Below are positions 17,341 through 25,857 of a stretch of DNA of 64,000 nt, one piece after another. Within the stretch, counting starts at the first letter, position 1; every line of letters begins with the position of its first letter. The DNA is from Rhizomicrobium palustre (lineage in GTDB: Bacteria > Pseudomonadota > Alphaproteobacteria > Micropepsales > Micropepsaceae), in the NCBI RefSeq assembly GCF_011761565.1, contig NZ_JAASRM010000001.1, positions 3,968,139 through 4,032,138 of the forward strand, read 5' to 3'. The notes beneath the pieces were generated by a model. That model saw nothing but the letters and a program-made list of their open reading frames with translations. It had not been told where the DNA came from and searched no databases. Position numbers and translations under genes: made by a program.

Positions 17341-18105
17341 CTAGATGCCTTCGCCGTCCACGCCGTGGATGCCACATTCATCCTTATCGAGCCCGGCCCA
17401 GCGACCAGCACGATAGTCTTCGCCGGATTTGACGCGCCGCGTGCAGGGCATGCAGCCGATGGACGGGTAGCCATCTTCCACTAAGGGATGTCGCGGTAGG
17501 TTGTGCTTGGATATATAGGCTTCGAGTTCAGTCTGGGACCAGTTGGCGAGCGGATTGAAGCGGAACCTGCCCTCGAAAAATTCCACGGCCTGCATGGCTG
17601 CGCGTTCGCGGGTTTGAAAGCGCTTGCGGCCCGTCAGCTGGGCCTCAAATCCTTCAAGGGCGCGGCGCAGCGGGATGACTTTGCGAAAATCGCAGCAGGC
17701 ATCGACATCCTTGGACCAGAGCGTGCCTTCCGGATCCTTCTGCGCCCGATCACGCGGGTCTGGACCCAGGGCGCGCAAATCGCCGAGACCTAAAAGGTCC
17801 TGCAGACGGTCGCGATAGCGCAAGGTTTCGCCAAAGAGCTTGCCGGTATTGAGGAACAGCACCGGCGTGTTGGGATCGACCGCGGCCATCATGTGCAAAA
17901 GCACGGCCGATTCCGCGCCGAAAGACGACACCACCGTGGCTTTACCGGGAAATTCCTTGAGCGCGAGCGCGACAATCTCCTGCGGCTCAAGACCTTCCGC
18001 AGCCGTTTGCAGCTTCGCAAGACGCGTCGCGATAGCCGCCGGCAAAGTCTCCTGACGCGCACGCGGAGCCCCACTGATCACCGTGACCGCACTCACTTCA
18101 GCCAA
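17341..18105 (-). CDS. cysH: Assimilatory adenylylsulfate (APS/PAPS) reductase CysH
   Basis: 254 residues. The PP-loop-like substrate site is VVSSFGAESAVLLHMM. Cys137-Cys138 (DACCDFRKV) and Cys218/Cys221 (GCMPC) are the four [4Fe-4S] ligands diagnostic of APS-type reductases, and the catalytic Cys244 sits in KDECGIHG. It therefore reduces APS (possibly also PAPS) to sulfite with thioredoxin, in cytosolic sulfate assimilation. The start overlaps the end of the siroheme-synthase domain gene by 13 bp, so the two are translationally linked. Siroheme is the cofactor of the next enzyme, sulfite reductase, whose gene is not in the window. Confidence 0.95.
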   Translation of the reverse strand: MAEVSAVTVISGAPRARQETLPAAIATRLAKLQTAAEGLEPQEIVALALKEFPGKATVVSSFGAESAVLLHMMAAVDPNTPVLFLNTGKLFGETLRYRDRLQDLLGLGDLRALGPDPRDRAQKDPEGTLWSKDVDACCDFRKVIPLRRALEGFEAQLTGRKRFQTRERAAMQAVEFFEGRFRFNPLANWSQTELEAYISKHNLPRHPLVEDGYPSIGCMPCTRRVKSGEDYRAGRWAGLDKDECGIHGVDGEGI

Positions 18106-18590
18106 CCTTTCTCTTCAATAACGCCGCGAACGCTGCCTGCGAGCGCCTCGCCGTGAACGCCATCCGCGCGCAGCGTTTCGCGCAACACGGCTAATTCTTC
18201 CAAGCGGGTTTCCCATTCGGGGCCGAACTGGCTTTCCAGCCATTCGCGCAGACGCCGCGCTAAGGCGGGCGAACGGCCTTTGGTCGAGACGCTGAAAACA
18301 AGATCGCCCCGGCGCACAATCGCGGGGACATGAAAATCGCAGAGATGCGGAACGTCTTCGACATTCACGAGAATGCCAAGCGCCCGGGCACGGCGCGCCA
18401 AATCTTCCGAAAGGTCCGCACCGAGACCAGCGACAAAAAGAACGGATAACCCTTCCAGCGCCGCGTCGGAACCAAGCACGACCGCTTTCACCCCAGCGCC
18501 TTCCAAGAGCGCAGCACGGCGTGCAAAGGCGTCACCGGTCCCGATAAGGCCGATTCGAGCAAGTTCAGGGTTGAGAACAATTGGAAGCAC
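18093..18590 (-). CDS. Siroheme synthase N-terminal-like domain (precorrin-2 dehydrogenase)
   Basis: 165 residues, somewhat shorter than stand-alone Met8/SirC proteins (about 200). A Rossmann nucleotide site (IGLIGTGDAFARRAALLEGAG) is followed by VLFVAGLGADLSEDL, GILVNVEDVPHLCDFHVPA, then IVRRGDLVFSVSTKGRSPAL, the core signature of the CysG N-terminal domain. It should oxidise precorrin-2 to sirohydrochlorin with NAD; ferrochelatase activity is uncertain. The methyltransferase half of CysG is absent. It is the first gene of the operon with cysH, preceded by a long palindrome at 18649-18677. Confidence 0.85.
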   Translation of the reverse strand: MLPIVLNPELARIGLIGTGDAFARRAALLEGAGVKAVVLGSDAALEGLSVLFVAGLGADLSEDLARRARALGILVNVEDVPHLCDFHVPAIVRRGDLVFSVSTKGRSPALARRLREWLESQFGPEWETRLEELAVLRETLRADGVHGEALAGSVRGVIEEKGWLK

Positions 18591-18648
18591 GGGTTCCGCC
18601 TCTTGATGTACAAAGAGGTAGGAGGCTTCGCATAAAAATGCAATACGT

Positions 18649-18677
18649 AACTGTGTTATACGTTATATAACACAGTT
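18649..18677. promoter_or_regulatory. 29-bp palindrome upstream of the siroheme-synthase/cysH operon
   Basis: AACTGTGTTATA and TATAACACAGTT form a perfect 12+12 inverted repeat around CGTTA, in an A/T-rich patch unlike its surroundings. It begins 58 bp before the operon start and ends 10 bp after the FliN-like stop codon. An operator for sulfur control is the simplest reading; a bidirectional terminator hairpin is the alternative. Confidence 0.5.
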
Positions 18678-18687
18678 TACAGTGTGA

Positions 18688-18924
18688 TTAGTTATAGCCG
18701 CGGAGCAATTCCAGCACGGAAACACCGATTTTGTCGCCTTGGATGACGATTTCACCCCTAGCAATCGGCTTGTCATTAGCCAGGATCAGGACGGGGTCAT
18801 CCTGGTTGGTATCCAATTCGATCACCGCACCGCGGCCCATGCGCAGGAGCTGGTGCATCGGAATGACCGACCGGCCCAGAACCACCGAAATTTCTACTTT
18901 GACATTAGAGATGTTGCCGAGCAT
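18688..18924 (-). CDS. fliN: FliN-like flagellar motor switch domain protein (orphan)
   Basis: 78 residues consisting only of the SpoA/FliMN C-terminal domain: VKVEISVVLGRSVIPMHQLL, GRGAVIELDTNQDDPVLIL, NDKPIARGEIVIQGDKIGV, then LELLRGYN. FliN forms the lower C-ring of the flagellar motor with FliM. Typical FliN (100-140 residues) has an N-terminal extension for FliH binding that is missing here. No other flagellar gene is in the window, so this may be a dispersed fliN or a relative in type III secretion. Divergent from lipB. Confidence 0.8.
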   Translation of the reverse strand: MLGNISNVKVEISVVLGRSVIPMHQLLRMGRGAVIELDTNQDDPVLILANDKPIARGEIVIQGDKIGVSVLELLRGYN

Positions 18925-18964
18925 GGACCATATCCGAAAGCGTACAGAGCATCCTTAGGGCGAC

Positions 18965-19621
18965 ATGGTTTCGGACTCGTTAATTTCAAAGCCAGAGTGG
19001 GTCATCCGCGAAGGATACCTACCCTATCCCGAGGCAGTAGACTTCATGGAGGCGCGCGCGGCCGCCATCGCTGAAGGCTCTGCGCCCGAACGGGTTTGGC
19101 TGGTCGAGCACCCCTCGATCTACACCGCGGGCACCAGCGCCAAGGAAGCCGACCTGATCGACGCGCGCTTTCCGGTCTATCACACTGGCCGCGGCGGACA
19201 GTTCACCTACCACGGCCCAGGCCAGCGCGTCGGCTATGTCATGCTGAACCTGAAACCCCGCGGCAGCGATGTACGCAAATTCGTGCGCGATCTTGAAGAA
19301 TGGCTGATCCGCACCCTCGACCACTTCAGTGTCAAAGGCGAACGGCGCGAAGGCCGCGTCGGCATTTGGGTGGCGCGCGGATCGCGCGAGGACAAGATCG
19401 CGGCCCTTGGCGTGCGCGTGCGCCGTTGGGTGACGTTTCACGGTGTGGCGCTCAATGTCGAGCCCGACCTGACCCATTTCGAGGGCATTGTGCCTTGCGG
19501 AATACGCGCCCATGGCGTGACGAGCTTGGCCGATCTCGGCATCGTCTGCACCATGGCTGACGTGGACGTCGCGATGCGTGCGGCCTTTGAAGAGGTTTTC
19601 GGCCCCACCCAAGAAACGTGA
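18965..19621 (+). CDS. lipB: Octanoyl-[ACP]:protein N-octanoyltransferase LipB
   Basis: 218 residues. It carries [19 protein letters not shown], the PROSITE-like signature of the family, and the catalytic pair Lys144 ([11 protein letters not shown]) and Cys178 ([14 protein letters not shown]). LipB moves octanoate from acyl carrier protein to the lipoyl domains of dehydrogenase complexes, before sulfur insertion by LipA. lipA is not adjacent. The first ATG ([12 protein letters not shown]) is used. Confidence 0.97.
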   Translation: MVSDSLISKPEWVIREGYLPYPEAVDFMEARAAAIAEGSAPERVWLVEHPSIYTAGTSAKEADLIDARFPVYHTGRGGQFTYHGPGQRVGYVMLNLKPRGSDVRKFVRDLEEWLIRTLDHFSVKGERREGRVGIWVARGSREDKIAALGVRVRRWVTFHGVALNVEPDLTHFEGIVPCGIRAHGVTSLADLGIVCTMADVDVAMRAAFEEVFGPTQET

Positions 19622-19716
19622 CGCTTGCCCGCGCAAGATAAAGTTGCGATACGCCGTATTACTTACCATTCCACTTCGGCCATTCCACTTTGGCCATTCC
19701 GCATTGGAGGGGTGAC

Positions 19717-20154
19717 ATGCCACGCGTATCCGCAGCTTTCTTTGTCACGGGTGCTTTGTTTGTCATGGCCGGCATGGGGCTGGGGGCGTTCATGGGGGCG
19801 CAGCAGGACTTTCGCCTGACGCCCGTGCACGCCCATATAAATCTGGTGGGCTGGGTGACGATGGCCCTTTACGGGACCTTCTACGCCCTCACCGCCAAGA
19901 CCATGCTGAAATGGCTGGCCTGGACAAACTATGCGCTCGCCACCTTAGCGGTGGTGATCATGATCCCGTCCCTCGGGGCTTATCTCATCACGCAAAAGGG
20001 CACCTATCTCGCCCCGCTGATCACCGGCGAATTGCTGGCGATGGCGGGCATGATCACCTTTCTGATCTCCGCCATACGGGAGCTGGTGCGCAAACGCGAT
20101 CAAGACGACGGTCAAAACCGCCTTACTGATCATATGCGAATGGCGGCGGAGTAA
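19717..20154 (+). CDS. Small membrane protein resembling a heme-copper oxidase subunit I fragment
   Basis: The ATG at 19717 has a GGAGGGG ribosome site 5 bp upstream and gives 145 residues, starting MPRVSAAFFVTGALFVMAGM. Four membrane helices are visible. The motif PVHAHINLVGWVTMALYGTF resembles the first helices of cbb3/NnrS-type oxidase subunits, where a histidine in this region binds heme. Short four-helix proteins with this motif occur widely in proteobacteria with no proven role. The C-terminus is charged. It converges with lrgB (1-bp gap). Confidence 0.65.
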   Translation: MPRVSAAFFVTGALFVMAGMGLGAFMGAQQDFRLTPVHAHINLVGWVTMALYGTFYALTAKTMLKWLAWTNYALATLAVVIMIPSLGAYLITQKGTYLAPLITGELLAMAGMITFLISAIRELVRKRDQDDGQNRLTDHMRMAAE

Positions 20155-20155
20155 T

Positions 20156-20887
20156 TCAAGGCCAGAGCTTCATCACCAGCGGCGCGAGAATGGAGGTCAG
20201 CACCCCATTCAGCGCCAAGGCGAGGCCTGAAAACGTGCCCGCGATGTGGCCATCCTGGAAGGCGCGCGCGGTGCCGATGCCGTGACCGGTGAGCCCCGTT
20301 GCAAAACCGCTGGCGGCGTGATCCTTCATGCGGATGAGCTTGAATACTGGCCCCGCGATGATCGCGGTGAGAATGCCGGTGATCACCACAAAAGTTGCGG
20401 TCAGCGACGGCAAGCCGCCGATGATGGACGAGATGCCCATCGCGATAGGCGTGGTCACGGATTTCGGCGCCAGCGAAGCGAGAACCGTGTGCGGGGCGCC
20501 GAGCAACGCAGCAATACCGATTGCACTGAGAATGGCCGTCAACGAACCAGCCAAAAGCGCAACGGTAATCGGAATAGCCAGCCGCTTCACGCGGCGCCAT
20601 TCCTTTGCCAGCGGAACCGCCAGCGCCACGGTGGCCGGTCCAAGCATGAAGTGCACAAACTGCGCGCCCGCAAAATAGGTCGTGTAAGGCGTGCGAGTGA
20701 CTTCGAGCAGCAAGGCCAGAATGATCGTCGCCACCAGCACGGGATTGGCGGCGGGATGGCGCTTGAAAGACGCAGAGAGACGATCGGCGAGCGCGAAAGC
20801 GGCAAGAGTCGCAAACAGCCATAACAGCGGCGTGGCCGAGAGATAGACCCAGAGCTGGGTCACGTCAGGCATCTTCACGTCAGGCAT
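20156..20887 (-). CDS. lrgB: LrgB/CidB-family membrane protein
   Basis: Start at the ATG at 20887, overlapping the lrgA stop (TAATG), giving 243 residues; the 404-codon frame running upstream reads lrgA out of frame. About eight hydrophobic helices. Family blocks are LEVTRTPYTTYFAGAQFVHF, LGPATVALAVPLAKEW, KSVTTPIAMGISSIIGG and LTGHGIGTARAF. LrgB partners LrgA in holin/antiholin-like systems affecting murein hydrolase activity, and in some bacteria pyruvate or glycolate transport. A second ATG six codons downstream is an alternative. Confidence 0.92.
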   Translation of the reverse strand: MPDVKMPDVTQLWVYLSATPLLWLFATLAAFALADRLSASFKRHPAANPVLVATIILALLLEVTRTPYTTYFAGAQFVHFMLGPATVALAVPLAKEWRRVKRLAIPITVALLAGSLTAILSAIGIAALLGAPHTVLASLAPKSVTTPIAMGISSIIGGLPSLTATFVVITGILTAIIAGPVFKLIRMKDHAASGFATGLTGHGIGTARAFQDGHIAGTFSGLALALNGVLTSILAPLVMKLWP

Positions 20888-21243
20888 TATTCGCGGTCCT
20901 CCAATTTGAGATGGTGGACCACGAAGCGAAAGACCAGCGCGGTGACGGCGAGCGCCAAGACAGTCGAAAGCAGGATCGACAGACCAATCGCCCAACCCTG
21001 CTTTTGAAGCACCGGCAGAAACTGCACCACGCCCACAGCCGCGGGCAGGAAAAGCAGCGACAGCGTTCCGATCAGCGGGCGAGCGGCGCGCTCGGTGAAG
21101 GCGCGCAGTGGCTCGTTGATCATGCAGGCGATGGCGAGAAGGCAAAGCCCGATCACGGGCCCCGGGATGCCAAGGTGAAATGCCCGGGCGATAACCTCGC
21201 CAATGAGCTGAAAGCCGAGCAGAACGGCAAAGGCGGAAAGCAT
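20887..21243 (-). CDS. lrgA: LrgA/CidA-family holin-like protein
   Basis: 118 residues with four hydrophobic helices. LLGFQLIGEVIARAFHLGIP and PGPVIGLCLLAIACMI are the CidA/LrgA signature, followed by LLFLPAAVGVVQF. It is translationally coupled to lrgB by a TAATG overlap and follows the acylphosphatase gene with overlapping stop and start. The three genes form one operon. Confidence 0.92.
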   Translation of the reverse strand: MLSAFAVLLGFQLIGEVIARAFHLGIPGPVIGLCLLAIACMINEPLRAFTERAARPLIGTLSLLFLPAAVGVVQFLPVLQKQGWAIGLSILLSTVLALAVTALVFRFVVHHLKLEDRE

Positions 21244-21536
21244 CAGAGTGACGGCCGGCGGCGGAAGCCTTTATCGGCCGGAGGCTCGGCCTGGTGAAGC
21301 TCGACATTGGTGACGCGCGCACTCGAAGGCCCGCGCATGGCAAGGCCCACAAACGTCTCCACGGCCGCATTGGGCCCAGAAATCAGGATCTCCACAGTTC
21401 CATCGGAGCGATTGCGCACCCAGCCGTCGAGCTCGAGGCGGCGCGCTTCCATCATGGCAAAATTGCGATAACCGACCGATTGGACATAGCCCTCGATCTT
21501 CACCCGCAATGTAGTCAGATCGCCTTCTTCGGCCAT
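21243..21536 (-). CDS. acyP: Acylphosphatase
   Basis: 97 residues. The phosphate loop and catalytic Arg are in VQSVGYRNFAMMEARRLELD, and the catalytic Asn is in GWVRNRSDGTVEILISG. It hydrolyses acyl phosphates such as acetyl or carbamoyl phosphate in the cytosol. The canonical GxVQGVxFR is VQSVGYRNF here, a conservative variant. Its stop overlaps the lrgA start, so it leads the lrgAB operon, an association whose meaning is unclear. Confidence 0.93.
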   Translation of the reverse strand: MAEEGDLTTLRVKIEGYVQSVGYRNFAMMEARRLELDGWVRNRSDGTVEILISGPNAAVETFVGLAMRGPSSARVTNVELHQAEPPADKGFRRRPSL

Positions 21537-21599
21537 CTAAAGCATCCTTCTTAGGGCACCATTACACAGCGCCACGGGCCGCGGCAACGAGCCCAAACG

Positions 21600-23600
21600 T
21601 CACGCAAATTCAAGAATTGTATCGTTCAATGCCAGATTGTCGCCTGCTCGCACTTTTACCGCCGCGATTTTGCCGTCATGTTCGGCAATCAGCACGTTTT
21701 CCATCTTCATCGCTTCGACAACCGCAAGTGTGTCACCAGCTTTCACCTCTTGGCCGGTTTCGACCTTGATCGCAACCACCAATCCGGGCATCGGGCATAA
21801 GAGTTTTTTCGCGGAGCCATTTTGCGCGCGCTTCGGCATGAAGCTCGCAAGTTCCGCCGCACGCGGCGAACGCACCGAGACCCGCACGCCAAACCCGCCT
21901 TGATCCAAATGATAGCCACCGGGCAAACGCGTGAGGCGGATGGCATAGGTGATGCCTTCGTGTGTCATGCGCAGGGACGGCCTGCCGGGACGCCAGTCAA
22001 TGGCAGCACTGAACGGCGCGCCATCGATCAGCGCCGCGAACATGTTTTCCAGCATGAAGGCGTGGCTGACGGAGAAGGTTTGCTCTCCTATCGCCACACC
22101 GAAATCACTGCCCGCCAAATGCGGCCCGTTGAGGGTTCCAGAGATCCCCGCGGCACGTTCGGTACGCATCAGCTTGGCCGCCACCGCAGCGGCCACAAAG
22201 CGACGGGCAGAAACGGCATCAAGCGGGCGACTCTTGAAGCCTTGCGGATATTCCTCCGCAATGAAACCCGTGGACAGACGCCCCTCGCGGAAACGCGGAT
22301 GATGGGTGAGCCCCGTGAGGAAACCGAGATTGTGGGTGATGCCTTCAATGACGAATTCATCCAGTGCGCAGCCCATTGCATCAATCGCTTCCAGCCGCGT
22401 CGGCGCATGCACCGAGACTTTGGCGATCATGGGATCGTAATGGATGGAGACCTCATCGCCTTCGCGCACGCCACTATCGAGGCGCAGCACGGCGTTGCCG
22501 ATCTCCCCCTCCTCCGGCATGCGATAGCGCACCAGCCGCCCTGAGGATGGGAAGAAACCGCGTGCGGGGTCCTCGGCGTAGACGCGGGCTTCCAGCGCCG
22601 CGCCTTCATGCTTCACATCGGCTTGGGTGAGCGGAAGTTCTTCGCCTGAAGCGACCCGGATCATGAGCTCGACAAGATCCAGGCCCGTCACCATCTCGGT
22701 GATGCTGTGCTCCACCTGCAGGCGGGCGTTCATCTCCAGAAAATAGAAATTCTTATTGCTATCGACCGCGAACTCAACCGTGCCCGCGCTGTCATAGCCA
22801 GCGGCCATGGCGAGCGCGACGGCTTGCCCCCCCATGCGCGCGCGCATCTCGGGATCGACGAAGGGGGATGGGGTCTCTTCCATCACCTTTTGGTAACGGC
22901 GCTGGAGTGAACATTCGCGCTCACCCAGGTGAATCACATTGCCATGCTTATCGCCCAAGACCTGCACTTCGATATGGCGCAAGGGTGCGATGTATTTCTC
23001 GATGAAGAGCCGGTCGTCACCGAAGCTGGAGCGGGCCTCGTTATGGGAGGAGAGCAGCGCTTGTTTCAAATCCGTCTCGGAACGAACGATGCGCAGCCCC
23101 TTGCCGCCCCCACCAGCGGAGGATTTCACCATCACCGGATAGCCGATCTCGGCGGCGATGCGGGCGGCGTGGTCCAGATCGATCACCTCCCCGACATAGC
23201 CGGGGATGGTGGAGACCTTGGCCTCTTTGGCGAGCTTCTTGGAATAGATCTTGTCGCCCAGCTGGGCGATGGCCTCCGGCGAGGGGCCGATGAAGGCGAG
23301 CCCGGCAACCTTGGTGACGGCCTCGGCGAAGGCCTGACGCTCCGAGAGGAAGCCATAGCCGGGGTGGATGGCCTCTGCTCCGGTCGCCGCGGCCGCGTCG
23401 AGGATGGCGGCGGTACTGAGATAGGACTGGGCGGCGGGGGCCGGGCCGATGCGGACGGCCTCGTCGGCGAGTTCCGTATGCAACGCCCCCTGATCGGCGT
23501 CGGAATAGACCGCCACCGTTCTTATGCCCATCCGGCGGGCGGTGCGAATAATGCGGCAGGCGATTTCGCCTCGGTTGGCGATCAGGATTTTCTTAAACAC
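21600..23600 (-). CDS. pccA: Propionyl-CoA carboxylase alpha subunit (biotin carboxylase + BCCP)
   Basis: 666 residues. The biotin carboxylase domain occupies about 1-450 (KILIANRGEIACRIIRTARR, HPGYGFLSE, the ATP-binding SSAGGGGKGLRIV, EMNARLQVEHSITEMVTGLD). The PccA-type BT domain follows, and the BCCP domain has the biotinylated Lys632 in VEAMKMENVL preceded by CPMPGLVVAIKVE. With PccB it carboxylates propionyl-CoA to methylmalonyl-CoA. Acetyl- or 3-methylcrotonyl-CoA carboxylase alpha subunits share the layout, but the BT/BCCP sequences look PccA-like. The beta subunit gene lies at 31122-32654 on the same strand, about 8 kb upstream. No methylmalonyl-CoA mutase is in between. Confidence 0.9.
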   Translation of the reverse strand: MFKKILIANRGEIACRIIRTARRMGIRTVAVYSDADQGALHTELADEAVRIGPAPAAQSYLSTAAILDAAAATGAEAIHPGYGFLSERQAFAEAVTKVAGLAFIGPSPEAIAQLGDKIYSKKLAKEAKVSTIPGYVGEVIDLDHAARIAAEIGYPVMVKSSAGGGGKGLRIVRSETDLKQALLSSHNEARSSFGDDRLFIEKYIAPLRHIEVQVLGDKHGNVIHLGERECSLQRRYQKVMEETPSPFVDPEMRARMGGQAVALAMAAGYDSAGTVEFAVDSNKNFYFLEMNARLQVEHSITEMVTGLDLVELMIRVASGEELPLTQADVKHEGAALEARVYAEDPARGFFPSSGRLVRYRMPEEGEIGNAVLRLDSGVREGDEVSIHYDPMIAKVSVHAPTRLEAIDAMGCALDEFVIEGITHNLGFLTGLTHHPRFREGRLSTGFIAEEYPQGFKSRPLDAVSARRFVAAAVAAKLMRTERAAGISGTLNGPHLAGSDFGVAIGEQTFSVSHAFMLENMFAALIDGAPFSAAIDWRPGRPSLRMTHEGITYAIRLTRLPGGYHLDQGGFGVRVSVRSPRAAELASFMPKRAQNGSAKKLLCPMPGLVVAIKVETGQEVKAGDTLAVVEAMKMENVLIAEHDGKIAAVKVRAGDNLALNDTILEFA

Positions 23601-23674
23601 AGACTGCTCCGGCCTCAGGCGTGGCGGGCAATTCCCCAGTTGCTTTTAGGAGTTCAACAGGCTCAGGTAAACCC

Positions 23675-25828
23675 ATGTCCGGCCTACGATTGATTCCCCC
23701 GCACCTTCTGGCGGTTCCCCGCCGCCTGGGCCTTGCCTTGTTTCGCCTGCATATCGAAAACGGCGCCTTCGTCTCCCTCGGCATGGGCATTGTGGGTGGG
23801 CTCTTCGCCCTCGCTTACGGCCAGACGGTGGCGATCCTGGCTGCATCGGGCGCCCTCTGTGCCTCTGTTGTAGATAAGCCGGGTCCAGCGCCCGTCAAGC
23901 TGCGCATGTATGCTTTGGCGGTTTCAGGGGCCACATTCGTCGCCCTCTTCGCGATGCTGTTCGAGCACCATCATATCTGGATGGGAATCCTGGTCGCCGC
24001 GATGAGCTTTGTCTCGAGCCTCGCCTCGGCTTATGGACGCCGCGCCATCGGACTTTCGGTCGCCGCCGTGCTGGCGCTGCTCTTTGGTATGGCAGCCAAC
24101 CGCGCCAGCTTGATGCCGATCTCGGATTACATCGGTATCTTCTTCGCGGGCGGAGTTTCTTACGCCTTGATCTCGATCGGCCTCTCAGCTCTGTTCGATA
24201 TCCGCAACCGGCGCATGTTCCTGGGCGAAGCCGTGCATGCCTTCAGTTCTTATCTGGAGGCCAAGGCTACGCTTTATGATCCCGCTTGCGATGCGCGCCT
24301 AGCCCTGGAAAAGCTGGTGGAGGCGCATGCAGCTTTTACCGAGAAGCTGCAGGCGGCGCGGGACTTCGTTTTCCTGGGCCGCCGGACGGCTTCGCGCCAG
24401 CGCTGGATGGCCGCGCTTTTGGCCCTGCTCGACTGTTTCGACAGCGTAGTCTCCAGCGATGCCGATATCGAGACCATGCGCCAATCGGGGCATAACGATC
24501 TTTTGCTGCGGCTGAAGGCGCTGACGGCCCGTTTCGCCGCCGATACCGAAGAGCTTGCTTTGGCACTGACGACCCCGGGCGCCCATTTCAGCTTCAATCC
24601 GCATACGGCGGAAATCCTGGAGCTGCAGGCCGAGGTGGAACAGCTTGCGGCGACCGCTTGGGGCCGGGAGTCGCTTGCCATCTCCGCCTTCCGCTCCGCG
24701 GGCCATAAGCTTGCCCTGGGCATTGCCCGTATGGAACGCCTGGCCCAGGCGACCGATACCAGCGCCGATGCCAACACCATCCTGCCCAAGGTGGAACTGG
24801 AAGCCTTTGTCCACCGCGACCGCATGGACCCGCGCGTCTTGCAGAGCCTCTTCAGCCTCTCCTCGCCGGTGATGCGCTATGCCATCCGCGTGACCGGTGC
24901 GATGACCGCAGGCTATATGCTCACCCTGCTCCTGCCCAACATGATGCATGGTGGCTGGGTGCTGCTCACCACCTCGCTGATCATGCGCGCATCATACTCC
25001 ATCACACGCCAGCGCCGCAACGATCGCATCATCGGAACCGCTGCAGGTTCGATCATTGCAGCCGTTCTGGTGCACTACATTTCGCGCGACTTCCTGTTTC
25101 TGCCGGTGATTTTCTCGGTTGGCGCAGCGCACGCCTTTGCCGATGTCGCCTTCAAGGTCACCGCGACCTGCGCCTCCATCACCGCGCTGTTGCAGCTGCA
25201 CTTCTTAGGCCCCGATGTCGAGCCAAGCTCGGTCTTGGTGCTGGAACGGCTTGGCGACACCATGATCGGCGCTGCGCTTTCCTGGGTGTTCAGCTTCGTC
25301 TTACCAAGCTGGGAATGGAAGAACGTGCCCAATCTGGTGCGCGCCGTGGTCGATGCCGATAAATCCTATGCGGCGCTTGCTTTATCGCGGCGGCGCAACG
25401 ACCAAGATTTCCGCCTTGCCCGCAAGCGCGCCCATGACGCGGCCGCGAACCTGACCATGACGGTGCGCCGCCTTGCCGATGAGCCAAGGATCGACAAGAC
25501 CAAGCTGGCGGCGCTGCACGATCTTGTGGCGGCCAATTACCTGATGGCCTCCGACCTTGCCTCGATGCGGGTATTGTTCCGTACGCGGAAACAGGAACTC
25601 AATCCCGACGATGCCGAACGCGTTCTGGATCTGGCGCGGCAGAATGTGGAACAGGCGCTCAATCCTGCCGAAGCCAAAGACAAAGGCCCCACGCGCTTGT
25701 CGCGGCGGAGCCTGGGGGAGAGTATCGGCGGGCATAATGCGATGGTCTCGCTGACCCGCCGCCTCATTCACATCGAGCGGATGGCGGGGCGGGTATCCGC
25801 CCTCGCTGCCAAGGTGCTGAAAGCCTAG
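23675..25828 (+). CDS. FUSC-family (YccS/aromatic-acid-exporter-like) membrane protein
   Basis: 717 residues from the ATG at 23675; the open frame goes back to a GTG at 23621 but adds no domain. Two blocks of hydrophobic helices (about 30-170 and 375-510) flank a large cytoplasmic helical region, and a further soluble domain forms the C-terminus, the YccS/FUSC layout. The second block has VLLTTSLIMRASYSITRQRR followed by NDRIIGTAAGSIIAAVL, the typical FUSC signature. Members are putative exporters related to AaeB (p-hydroxybenzoate efflux). Substrate unknown. Divergent from pccA with a 74-bp gap. Confidence 0.85.
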   Translation: MSGLRLIPPHLLAVPRRLGLALFRLHIENGAFVSLGMGIVGGLFALAYGQTVAILAASGALCASVVDKPGPAPVKLRMYALAVSGATFVALFAMLFEHHHIWMGILVAAMSFVSSLASAYGRRAIGLSVAAVLALLFGMAANRASLMPISDYIGIFFAGGVSYALISIGLSALFDIRNRRMFLGEAVHAFSSYLEAKATLYDPACDARLALEKLVEAHAAFTEKLQAARDFVFLGRRTASRQRWMAALLALLDCFDSVVSSDADIETMRQSGHNDLLLRLKALTARFAADTEELALALTTPGAHFSFNPHTAEILELQAEVEQLAATAWGRESLAISAFRSAGHKLALGIARMERLAQATDTSADANTILPKVELEAFVHRDRMDPRVLQSLFSLSSPVMRYAIRVTGAMTAGYMLTLLLPNMMHGGWVLLTTSLIMRASYSITRQRRNDRIIGTAAGSIIAAVLVHYISRDFLFLPVIFSVGAAHAFADVAFKVTATCASITALLQLHFLGPDVEPSSVLVLERLGDTMIGAALSWVFSFVLPSWEWKNVPNLVRAVVDADKSYAALALSRRRNDQDFRLARKRAHDAAANLTMTVRRLADEPRIDKTKLAALHDLVAANYLMASDLASMRVLFRTRKQELNPDDAERVLDLARQNVEQALNPAEAKDKGPTRLSRRSLGESIGGHNAMVSLTRRLIHIERMAGRVSALAAKVLKA

Positions 25829-25857
25829 AACATCGGCTCCTCAGATGGAAGCTATTG

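Noticed and set aside
20888..21370. N-terminal extension of LrgB to 404 residues
   Set aside because: It reads lrgA and the acylphosphatase gene in a wrong frame; TAATG coupling at 20887 gives the standard LrgB start.
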